DNA of 11,115 bases, from positions 1-11,115 of the forward strand of contig CALEOQ010000370.1 in NCBI GenBank assembly GCA_937910255.1, written 5' to 3'. Under the pieces are notes generated by a model. The model saw only the letters and a list, made by a program, of their open reading frames with translations, made no database searches and was not told the DNA's origin. The stretch is from an uncultured Caulobacteraceae bacterium. GTDB taxonomy: Bacteria; Pseudomonadota; Alphaproteobacteria; Caulobacterales; Caulobacteraceae. This document shows, piece after piece, positions 6,024 to 11,115 of this stretch. The stretch's first letter is position 1. Each line of letters begins with the position of its first letter. The translations under genes and the position numbers were made by a program.

Positions 6024-7190
6024 ATGATCGCGAACACTGGCCCTTCCCTGGAGTTCGGCCTCGGCGAGGCCGCCGACGCCATCCGTGAGACCACGGCGCG
6101 CTTCGCCGCCGGCGAGATCGCCCCTCGCGCCGCCGAGATCGACGCCTCCAACACCTTTCCCCGAGACCTCTGGCCCCAGATGGGCGCCCTCGGCCTGCAT
6201 GGGATCACGGTGGAAGAGGCCTATGGCGGCCTGGGCCTCGGCTATCTTGAGCATGTGGTGGCCATGGAGGAGGTCAGCCGGGCCTCGGCCTCTGTGGGCC
6301 TGTCCTACGGCGCCCACTCCAACCTCTGCGTGAACCAGATCCGCCGCTGGGGGTCCGAAGCGCAGAAGCAGCGCTATCTGCCCCGGCTGATCAGCGGCGA
6401 GCACGTGGGCGCCCTGGCCATGAGCGAAGCCGGCTCAGGCTCCGACGTGGTGTCCATGCGGCTGCGGGCTGAGGCGCGCGGCGACCGCTACGTGCTGAAC
6501 GGGACCAAGTTCTGGATCACCAATGGCCCGCACGCCGACGTGCTGGTGGTCTATGCCAAGACCGATCCCGAGGCCACGGGCCGGGCGATCACCGCCTTCC
6601 TGATCGAGAAGGACTTCAAGGGGTTCAGCGTCGCCCAGAAGCTGGACAAGCTGGGCATGCGCGGCTCCGACACCGCAGAGCTGGTGTTCGAGGACTGTGA
6701 GGTCCCGCAGGAGAACGTGCTGGGTCCCCTGGGCGGCGGCGTGGGGGTGCTGATGAGCGGCCTCGACTATGAGCGCGCCGTGCTGGCGGGCGGCCCGCTG
6801 GGCATCATGCAGGCCTGTCTCGACGCCGTGCTGCCCTATGTCCGCGAGCGCAAGCAGTTCGGCGCGCCGATCGGCTCGTTCCAGCTGATGCAGGCCAAGG
6901 TGGCCGACATGTATGTCGCCCTGAATTCGGCGCGGGCCTATGTCTATGCGGTGGCCAGGGCCTGCGACGCTGGCCTCACCACCCGTTTCGACGCCGCCGG
7001 GGCGATCCTGATGGCGTCGGAAAACGCCGTGACGTGCGCGCTGGAGGCGATCCAGGCCCTCGGGGGCGCGGGCTATACCAAGGACTATCCGGTGGAACGC
7101 CTGCTGCGGGACGCCAAGCTCTATGACATCGGCGCCGGCACCAATGAGATCCGCCGTTTCCTGATCGGGCGGGAGCTGATCGGGGGGTAG
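6024..7190 (+). CDS. ivd: Isovaleryl-CoA dehydrogenase
   Basis: This FAD-dependent acyl-CoA dehydrogenase oxidises isovaleryl-CoA to 3-methylcrotonyl-CoA in leucine catabolism, passing electrons to ETF. At 388 residues it is full length. It has the N-terminal helical domain (about 15-125), the beta domain with AMSEAGSGSDVVSM (132-145) and WITNGPHADVLVVYAK (164-179), and the C-terminal helical domain with RKQFGAPIGSFQ, IQALGGAGYTKDYPVERLLRDAK and the IGAGTNEIRR motif. The subfamily is fixed by the catalytic base. Glu250 sits in LDYERAVLAGGP, as in isovaleryl-CoA dehydrogenases, while the position used by medium- and short-chain enzymes is Gly370. The ATG at 6024 has no Shine-Dalgarno, only a GCTA box six bases upstream. 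Its product is the substrate of the MCC enzyme whose beta subunit lies 2.4 kb downstream. Confidence 0.94.
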   Translation: MIANTGPSLEFGLGEAADAIRETTARFAAGEIAPRAAEIDASNTFPRDLWPQMGALGLHGITVEEAYGGLGLGYLEHVVAMEEVSRASASVGLSYGAHSNLCVNQIRRWGSEAQKQRYLPRLISGEHVGALAMSEAGSGSDVVSMRLRAEARGDRYVLNGTKFWITNGPHADVLVVYAKTDPEATGRAITAFLIEKDFKGFSVAQKLDKLGMRGSDTAELVFEDCEVPQENVLGPLGGGVGVLMSGLDYERAVLAGGPLGIMQACLDAVLPYVRERKQFGAPIGSFQLMQAKVADMYVALNSARAYVYAVARACDAGLTTRFDAAGAILMASENAVTCALEAIQALGGAGYTKDYPVERLLRDAKLYDIGAGTNEIRRFLIGRELIGG

Positions 7191-7214
7191 GGCGGCGCGC
7201 TTGGCGTCTTAGGC

Positions 7215-7230
7215 CGTCGGGAACCCGACG
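7215..7230. repeat. Perfect 7-bp palindrome over the lipoprotein -35 element
   Basis: CGTCGGG (7215-7221) and CCCGACG (7224-7230) flank AA. The right half of the proposed -35 GGAAC falls inside it. It could be an operator or the 3' hairpin of ivd, but no T-tract follows, which weakens the second reading. Confidence 0.4.
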
Positions 7231-7245
7231 ACCTGAGCCGGGGTT
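7220..7245 (+). promoter_or_regulatory. EcfG (sigma-T)-like promoter of the glycine-zipper lipoprotein gene
   Basis: GGAAC (7220-7224), 17 bases, then GGTT (7242-7245) matches GGAAC-N16/17-CGTT in all but one base. The predicted transcript start near 7251 lies about 27 bases before the ATG. The match resembles that at the PRC-barrel gene, which is the second small gene in this window with such an element. Confidence 0.42.
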
Positions 7246-7277
7246 TCCTTTGGGTGAGCCCCAAGGAGATTTCAGTC

Positions 7278-7478
7278 ATGCGTAAGACCTTCATCGCCGT
7301 TCCTCTCGCCCTTTCCGCCCTGGCCCTGGCGGCCTGCGGCACCACCGTCACCGAACGCGCGGCCACCGGCGCCCTGGGCGGCGCAGCCGTCGGCGGCGCC
7401 GTCAGTGGCGACCTGGAGGGCGCGGCGGCCGGCGCAGCTATCGGCGGCGTGGCTGGCGCGGCGACGACGCCCCGCTAA
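7278..7478 (+). CDS. Small glycine-zipper lipoprotein
   Basis: This 66-residue protein has a classic lipoprotein signal: MRKTF, a hydrophobic run, then LAAC with the acylated Cys at residue 20. The mature part is almost entirely Gly/Ala-rich with GxxxG-type spacing (GALGGAAVGGAVSG, GAAAGAAIGGVAG). This is the pattern of glycine-zipper outer-membrane lipoproteins of the OsmB/entericidin kind. No enzymatic role is expected; such proteins are usually stress- or stationary-phase-induced envelope components. Gly at +2 after the Cys gives no Asp retention signal, so sorting to the outer membrane is likely. The ATG is supported by AAGGAG at 7263-7268, nine bases upstream. An EcfG-like promoter precedes it. 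Imperfect pairing of CCTTTGGG (7247-7254) with CCCCAAGG (7259-7266) could cover the ribosome-binding site if the transcript starts early enough. Confidence 0.88.
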   Translation: MRKTFIAVPLALSALALAACGTTVTERAATGALGGAAVGGAVSGDLEGAAAGAAIGGVAGAATTPR

Positions 7479-7503
7479 GACCCACATCTGGAATTTGGAC
7501 AAC

Positions 7504-7537
7504 AAAAAGGGGCCGGTCCATTGTCGGGACCGGCCCC
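7504..7537 (-). terminator. Rho-independent terminator of the short minus-strand gene
   Basis: An 11-pair perfect stem (7509-7519 with 7527-7537) encloses a seven-base loop. Read on the minus strand it is followed directly by five T residues (7508-7504) and then GTT, a textbook terminator. Read on the plus strand the downstream bases are TCCATTG, so it would only be a 3' stabilising hairpin for the lipoprotein mRNA. Its direction implies a minus-strand transcript arriving from the right. Confidence 0.85.
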
Positions 7538-7552
7538 TCCATTGTCGGACCG
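7517..7552. repeat. Near-perfect tandem duplication of about 15 bases at the terminator
   Basis: TCCATTGTCGGGACCG (7517-7532) recurs as TCCATTGTCGGACCG (7538-7552), with a period of 21 and a single-base deletion. The first copy forms the loop and right arm of the terminator hairpin; the second lies just upstream of it on the minus-strand transcript. Confidence 0.7.
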
Positions 7553-7584
7553 CAAGTGCGGCGGCCCGCAACCTTAGCAGCGCT

Positions 7585-7650
7585 TTAAGCGCGAACCTCG
7601 TGGGAGGCCCAGGCTACGGTCACCGACTGCGACGAATGACAATGAGACAC
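7585..7650 (-). CDS. Very short gene (21 residues) with exceptional Shine-Dalgarno; function unknown
   Basis: From GTG at 7650 the minus strand encodes a 21-residue peptide starting MSHCHSSQSV and ending SHEVRA, stopping at TAA 7585-7587. I do not recognise it. The case for a real gene rests on context. A TTGCGA-N17-CATATT promoter predicts a start near 7680. A ribosome-binding sequence complementary to the 16S 3' tail over 14 bases has its GGAGG core seven bases from the GTG. A strong rho-independent terminator ends at about 7504. The resulting transcript of about 175 bases is self-contained, lying between the convergent lipoprotein gene and the phospholipase gene. The stop codon sits in the loop of an inverted repeat, GCGCTT-T-AAGCGC (7580-7592). 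The peptide has a His-Cys-His cluster near its start. It could instead be a regulatory RNA with a decoy or dual-function leader, or a leader peptide. Confidence 0.5.
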   Translation of the reverse strand: MSHCHSSQSVTVAWASHEVRA

Positions 7651-7651
7651 T

Positions 7652-7665
7652 GGATCACCTCCTTT
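7652..7665 (-). promoter_or_regulatory. 14-base Shine-Dalgarno, perfect complement of the 16S rRNA 3' tail
   Basis: On the minus strand the bases read AAAGGAGGTGATCC. On the plus strand the surrounding 7650-7666 reads CTGGATCACCTCCTTTC, identical to the conserved 3' end of alphaproteobacterial 16S rRNA over 17 bases. No other part of 16S is present, so this is not an rRNA fragment. Its placement seven bases before a GTG supports a translation signal for the minus-strand gene. Confidence 0.7.
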
Positions 7666-7686
7666 CAGTTGTTGAACACCACAAGC

Positions 7687-7715
7687 AATATGGGATGACT
7701 TTTCGAGAGTCGCAA
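7687..7715 (-). promoter_or_regulatory. Sigma-70-type promoter of the short minus-strand gene
   Basis: Read on the minus strand, TTGCGA (7715-7710), a 17-base spacer and CATATT (7692-7687) match the TTGACA/TATAAT consensus at four of six positions each, at ideal spacing. The predicted start is near 7680, about 30 bases before the GTG. This 295-base gap between the lipoprotein and phospholipase genes is also locally AT-richer than its surroundings. Confidence 0.5.
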
Positions 7716-7773
7716 ACCCACGACGGCGTGATGCGACAAGTCGCCCGATTTTGCGGGTTTTGCGCCATCGCGA

Positions 7774-9543
7774 TCACCGCCAGCGCGAGCCGGTCGCCTC
7801 ACTGAGGGCGGGGCGGCGACGCAGTTCGGTCACCGGCGTCTCCAGCTTGTCCAAGGCCGTGATCATGGCCGTGTAGCCGGCGGCGACCGCCGGGTCATAG
7901 GCGCCCCAGTTGCGGATCTCGACCCCGGTCATGTCCGGCGTGATCAGGAGATCGACGCTCTCGCGCGCGGCCCGCAGGTCGCGGCCGGTCGGCACGGTGG
8001 CCGCCCGCATCAGCAGGGAGACGATCGGCGGTCCCTGCCGCCAGGCGCCCGACAGAATCCAGCGCAGCACCGATTCCGGCCGCGCCACGTCCTTGGCCGT
8101 GATGCTGCGGCCGCGGGTGACGTCGATCCCCACCACGGGACCCAGATGCATGGCGCTCATGACGTCGGCGGGGAAGTTGTTGAGCACCGCCCCATCCACC
8201 AGCACCTCATCGCCCTGGGTGGCCGGCGGCATGACGCCGGGCAGGGCGATGGTGGCGCGAAGGGCGTCCACCAGCCGGCCGCTGCGGTGGACCTGATAGG
8301 CCCCGGTGGTGAGGTTGGACGAGACCGCGAAAAAGGGCAGCCAGAGGTCGGATATTCGCGTGTCGCCGAAATGTTCGAACAGGCGGTCGCGGACCTTATC
8401 GCCCCGGGTCATGGCGATCAGGGGAAAGGCGATGTCGTCCAGGGGGCTCGAGGCGACGAAGGCTTCGCGGATGCGACGGTCGGCCTCGGCGTCGGACCAG
8501 CCCATGCCAAGGCCCGCGGCGACAATGGCGCCCATGGACGCCCCGCCGATGAAGTCGATGGGCACGCCGCGCTCGCGCAGGGCGCGGACCGCGCCCACAT
8601 GGGCGTAGGCCCTCGCGCCGCCCCCCGACAGCACCAGGCCGATGGACTGCCCCGTCAGCACCCGCGCCATTCGTGCGGCGTCGTCCTCGTCATCGCGACG
8701 CATGTGGAAGAGGCGCGCCGGATGGGCGGCGGCGAGCCAGCCTTCGGAGGTGCGCGGCGCGCCGCTGCCCCGGGGATGCATCAGGATCAGGTCCACCAGC
8801 TGGTGGGCCTGCAGCGGCTGGGCCGGATGCAGGATGATGTTCTGCGGCGGCCGCGATGACGCCTTGCCGATGCGGAACAGCCGGTCCACCTGGCGGGCGA
8901 CCAGGGCGCGCCAGCCCAGATCCTCGCCCTCGGCGGCATAGAGGACGAAGTCGTGGGTGCGCTCGACCTCGGAATACCATTCGGTGGGCGCGGTGGCGGC
9001 CTCGGCGCCGACCACGGTGACGCTGTAGCCCTGGCGCATGATGTGGCGGGCGATGCGATCGACCACCGGACGCACGGGAACCGCCTCGCCGACCGTGACG
9101 AAGCCATAGACCGAGGGCTCCGATCCGGCCTGCCGCCCCTTGGTCCGGCGGGTCCGGCGCACCACAAGCTGGGCCAGCTCCAACATGACGCCGGGATCTT
9201 CTTCGGCGGCGTCCATGAACAGGTCGCGGGGCAGGGCGAAGATTTCGGAGTCCCGCAGAGCCACCACCCGCGCCGAGTGCACGGTGCCGGCCAGCAGCGA
9301 CATCTCGCCGGCCGGCTCGCCTGGGCGGATCACGCCGAGAAATTCCGGTTCCTGGCCCTCTTCGTGGCGGAAGACGCCCAGCCGTCCGGCGCGCAGGAAA
9401 TAGAGTTGGTCGGCCTCTTCGCCGGCCTCGAACAGCACGCCGCCGCCGGGCAGGGAGAACCACGTGGCGTCGCCCTCCACCTGTTCAGCGAAGAACAGCT
9501 GGGCCAGGGCCGTGTCGATGGGAAGGTCTGGCAGTCGGGCCAC
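7774..9543 (-). CDS. Patatin-like phospholipase with N-terminal cyclic-nucleotide-binding-like domain (NTE family)
   Basis: This 589-residue protein has two joined domains. Residues 20-125 form a cNMP-binding-like domain (LPGGGVLFEAGEEADQLYFLRAG, RPGEPAGEMSLLAG). After a linker (about 130-295), a patatin lipase domain spans about 300-560. The catalytic features are complete: GGGAR oxyanion motif at 307-311, nucleophile Ser336 in GASMG, and Asp450 in the DGA motif with NNFP following. The architecture matches the bacterial neuropathy-target-esterase family, expected to hydrolyse phospholipids or lysophospholipids at the membrane. The cNMP pocket keeps the GE pair (79-80), but the phosphate-binding Arg position is His89, so nucleotide binding is doubtful. 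The start is GTG 9543, without Shine-Dalgarno and six bases after a GCTA box. It is divergent from mccB with 45 bases between start codons. Confidence 0.93.
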   Translation of the reverse strand: MARLPDLPIDTALAQLFFAEQVEGDATWFSLPGGGVLFEAGEEADQLYFLRAGRLGVFRHEEGQEPEFLGVIRPGEPAGEMSLLAGTVHSARVVALRDSEIFALPRDLFMDAAEEDPGVMLELAQLVVRRTRRTKGRQAGSEPSVYGFVTVGEAVPVRPVVDRIARHIMRQGYSVTVVGAEAATAPTEWYSEVERTHDFVLYAAEGEDLGWRALVARQVDRLFRIGKASSRPPQNIILHPAQPLQAHQLVDLILMHPRGSGAPRTSEGWLAAAHPARLFHMRRDDEDDAARMARVLTGQSIGLVLSGGGARAYAHVGAVRALRERGVPIDFIGGASMGAIVAAGLGMGWSDAEADRRIREAFVASSPLDDIAFPLIAMTRGDKVRDRLFEHFGDTRISDLWLPFFAVSSNLTTGAYQVHRSGRLVDALRATIALPGVMPPATQGDEVLVDGAVLNNFPADVMSAMHLGPVVGIDVTRGRSITAKDVARPESVLRWILSGAWRQGPPIVSLLMRAATVPTGRDLRAARESVDLLITPDMTGVEIRNWGAYDPAVAAGYTAMITALDKLETPVTELRRRPALSEATGSRWR

Positions 9544-9549
9544 GGCGGG

Positions 9550-9557
9550 ACCCTAGC
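9550..9557 (-). promoter_or_regulatory. GCTA-type -10 box six bases before the phospholipase GTG
   Basis: On the minus strand GCTAGGGT is followed by six bases and then the GTG at 9543. This predicts transcription starting at or next to the start codon. No -35 consensus is visible. Confidence 0.33.
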
Positions 9558-9574
9558 GCGCAAGGCGCGCCCCG

Positions 9575-9582
9575 GCTATGCC
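9575..9582 (+). promoter_or_regulatory. GCTA-type -10 box six bases before the mccB ATG
   Basis: GCTATGCC is followed by six bases and then ATG 9589, the same geometry as at ivd and the phospholipase gene. This also favours ATG 9589 over ATG 9583, since 9583 would abut the box. No clear -35 is seen. The box lies 18 bases from the opposing phospholipase -10 box. Confidence 0.33.
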
Positions 9583-9588
9583 ATGCAT

Positions 9589-11070
9589 ATGACGAGGCTA
9601 ACTTCCTCCATCGATCCTGCTTCCGAGGCATTTCAGACCCAGTCGGCGCTGAATCGGGGCCTGGTCGACCAGCTTCGCGCCCGTACGACGCAGGCCGCGC
9701 GCGGCGGACCCGAGGCGTCCCGTGCGCGGCACGAATCGCGCGGCAAGCTTCTGCCTCGGGACCGGGTCATGCGGCTGCTCGATCCCGGCGCCCCGTTTCT
9801 GGAGGTCGGCGCCCTGGCGGCCCACGGCCTCTATGACGATGAGGCGCCCGGCGCGGGCGTGATCACCGGGATCGGGCGGGTGTCGGGCCGTGAGGTGATG
9901 ATCGTCGCCAACGACGCCACGGTGAAGGGCGGCGCCTATTTTCCGATGACGGTGAAGAAGCACCTGCGGGCCCAGGAGATCGCCCTGCAGAACCGTCTGC
10001 CCTGCATCTATCTGGTGGATTCCGGCGGCGCCAACCTGCCGCACCAGGCCGAGGTGTTTCCCGACCGCGACCATTTCGGCCGCATCTTCTTCAACCAGGC
10101 GCAGATGAGCGCGGCGGGCATCGCTCAGATCGCCTGCGTCATGGGCTCCTGCACCGCCGGCGGCGCCTATGTGCCGGCCATGTCGGACGAGACGGTGATC
10201 GTCCGTGACCAGGGCACCATCTTCCTGGGCGGCCCCCCCCTGGTGAAGGCCGCCACCGGCGAGGTGATCAGCGCCGAGGAACTGGGCGGCGCCGACACCC
10301 ACGGCCGGCGATCGGGCGTGGTCGACCATGTGGCCGAGAACGACGAGCACGCCCTGCTGATCGTCCGCTCCATCGTCGGCAACCTGAACACCACCAAGAC
10401 CCACGACATGGCCCTGGCCGAGCCCCGGCCGCCGGCCTTCGATCCTGAAGAGCTCTACGGGATCATCCCCGGCGACGTGCGCGCGCCCTATGATGTGCGC
10501 GAGGTCATCGCCCGCATGGTCGACGGCTCGGACTTCGATGAGTTCAAGGCCCTCTATGGGACGACCCTGGTCTGCGGCTTTGCGCGCATCTGGGGCTATC
10601 CCGTGGCCATACTGGCCAATAACGGCGTGCTGTTTTCCGAAAGCGCGCTGAAGGGCGCCCACTTCATCGAGCTGGCCTGTAAGCGAAAGATCCCGCTGGT
10701 CTTCCTGCAGAACATCTCCGGCTTCATGGTCGGCGGCCGCTACGAGGCTGGCGGCATCGCCAAGGACGGGGCCAAGCTGGTCACCGCCGTGGCCTGCGCC
10801 GAGGTCCCCAAATTCACCGTGCTGATCGGCGGCTCCTTCGGGGCCGGCAACTACGGCATGTGCGGCCGGGCCTATTCCCCGCGCTTCCTGTGGACCTGGC
10901 CCAACAGCCGGATCAGCGTCATGGGCGGCGAACAGGCGGCCAGCGTGCTGGCCACCATCCGCCGCGACGGCCCGGAGGCCCCCCGCGCGACCCGGGCTCA
11001 GGATGACCAGGCGGCCCTTCAGGCGCCGGTCAAGGACACCGCGCGAGCCCGCGGCAAGGGAATAGTGTAG
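9589..11070 (+). CDS. mccB: Methylcrotonyl-CoA carboxylase beta (carboxyltransferase) subunit, C-terminally short
   Basis: This subunit transfers the carboxyl group from biotin to 3-methylcrotonyl-CoA, the step after isovaleryl-CoA dehydrogenase in leucine catabolism. The 493-residue product carries the full carboxyltransferase core. This includes LVDSGGANLPHQAEVFPDRD (142-161), the acyl-CoA oxyanion region GSCTAGGAYVPAMSDE (186-201), FLGGPPLVKAATGE (212-225), the C-half FLQNISGFMVGGRYEAGGIAKDGAK (372-396), GGSFGAGNYGMCGRAYSPRF (414-433) and SVMGGEQAASVLATIRRDG (443-461). The MCC type is supported by NISGFMVG and by neighbouring ivd. Normal homologues run to about 530-535 residues and end with a YYATARLWDDG segment; here the last 32 residues diverge and the frame stops just where that segment should begin. 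A run of eight C (10233-10240) leaves the frame intact. ATG 9583 is an alternative start. Confidence 0.9.
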   Translation: MTRLTSSIDPASEAFQTQSALNRGLVDQLRARTTQAARGGPEASRARHESRGKLLPRDRVMRLLDPGAPFLEVGALAAHGLYDDEAPGAGVITGIGRVSGREVMIVANDATVKGGAYFPMTVKKHLRAQEIALQNRLPCIYLVDSGGANLPHQAEVFPDRDHFGRIFFNQAQMSAAGIAQIACVMGSCTAGGAYVPAMSDETVIVRDQGTIFLGGPPLVKAATGEVISAEELGGADTHGRRSGVVDHVAENDEHALLIVRSIVGNLNTTKTHDMALAEPRPPAFDPEELYGIIPGDVRAPYDVREVIARMVDGSDFDEFKALYGTTLVCGFARIWGYPVAILANNGVLFSESALKGAHFIELACKRKIPLVFLQNISGFMVGGRYEAGGIAKDGAKLVTAVACAEVPKFTVLIGGSFGAGNYGMCGRAYSPRFLWTWPNSRISVMGGEQAASVLATIRRDGPEAPRATRAQDDQAALQAPVKDTARARGKGIV

Positions 11071-11078
11071 AGATGCGT

Positions 11079-11092
11079 GGGCTCCCGAGCCC
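11079..11092. repeat. Inverted repeat just after mccB
   Basis: GGGCTC (11079-11084) and GAGCCC (11087-11092) flank CC and can pair as a short hairpin. No T-tract follows on either strand, so it is not a standard terminator. CGAGCCCG at 11086-11093 is also an 8-base direct repeat of 11044-11051 inside the mccB tail. The remaining 23 bases to the window edge are strikingly A-rich compared with everything to their left. Confidence 0.4.
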
Positions 11093-11115
11093 GTGCAAAA
11101 CAACAAAAGACAGAC

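Noticed and set aside
7650..7666. A fragment of a 16S rRNA gene
   Set aside because: Identity is limited to 17 bases of the very 3' end; the preceding conserved 16S helix 45 sequence is absent.
7733..7744. GCGAC-AA-GTCGC hairpin as a plus-strand terminator
   Set aside because: The loop is only two bases, the following T-rich stretch is interrupted (TTTT GCGGG TTTT), and no plus-strand gene lies close upstream.
8953..9582. Upstream extension of the mccB frame through the phospholipase gene
   Set aside because: The frame stays open by composition only; the extension has no homology and is antisense to an intact patatin domain. mccB homologues start near the MTRL methionine.
10970..11070. A single-base frameshift as the cause of the odd mccB C-terminus
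   Set aside because: I translated the region with one C removed from or added to the C-run near 10979-10984. Neither frame restores the conserved tail, and the existing frame stays collinear with family members up to QAPVK.
9598..11106. Open frame of about 500 codons on the minus strand opposite mccB
   Set aside because: Its translation is His/Gly/Ala-rich and has no recognisable motif, while the plus strand encodes a clear carboxyltransferase.
11071..11115. Start of a mobile element or group II intron after mccB
   Set aside because: The composition change and short repeats are suggestive, but 45 bases show no recognisable element end; kept only as part of the mccB tail observation.

Overview
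The window is GC-rich (close to 70%), densely packed alphaproteobacterial DNA. I place it in the Caulobacteraceae (Caulobacter, Phenylobacterium or a close relative). The main reason is a clear spmX gene: a lysozyme-like head, a long acidic proline-rich middle and two C-terminal membrane helices. Supporting this are GCTA-type -10 boxes, a sigma-54-type element in front of spmX, and the other gene families present. The assignment is inferred from protein features and was not checked against a database.

Layout, left to right: the 3' two-thirds of a biotin-carrying propionyl-CoA carboxylase alpha subunit (pccA, cut by the window edge); a PRC-barrel protein behind an EcfG-like stress promoter; lipB on the minus strand, overlapping the PRC-barrel gene tail to tail; a small FliN/SpoA-domain protein; tRNA-Leu(GAG); the magnesium channel gene mgtE; spmX; isovaleryl-CoA dehydrogenase (ivd); a 66-residue glycine-zipper lipoprotein, again behind an EcfG-like promoter; a very short minus-strand gene with its own promoter, an exceptionally long Shine-Dalgarno and a rho-independent terminator; a minus-strand cNMP-domain/patatin phospholipase; and, divergent from it, a methylcrotonyl-CoA carboxylase beta subunit (mccB) that lacks the usual C-terminal tail.

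Three themes link the genes. First, branched-chain and odd-chain acyl-CoA catabolism: ivd and mccB catalyse consecutive steps of leucine breakdown, and pccA serves the propionyl-CoA branch, yet the three are separated by unrelated genes. Second, polar development and motility: spmX and the FliN-like gene. Third, probable stress-regulated envelope or surface small proteins: the PRC-barrel protein and the lipoprotein.

The parts most worth a second look are the 21-codon minus-strand gene at 7585-7650, whose leader is complementary to the 16S 3' tail over 14 bases; the collinear but diverged and truncated C-terminus of mccB; the three genes whose start codons sit exactly six bases after a GCTA box and have no Shine-Dalgarno (probable leaderless mRNAs); and the substituted catalytic position in the spmX muramidase domain. 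I saw no insertion sequence, CRISPR array, phage module or defence system. Most of this window is ordinary chromosomal backbone.
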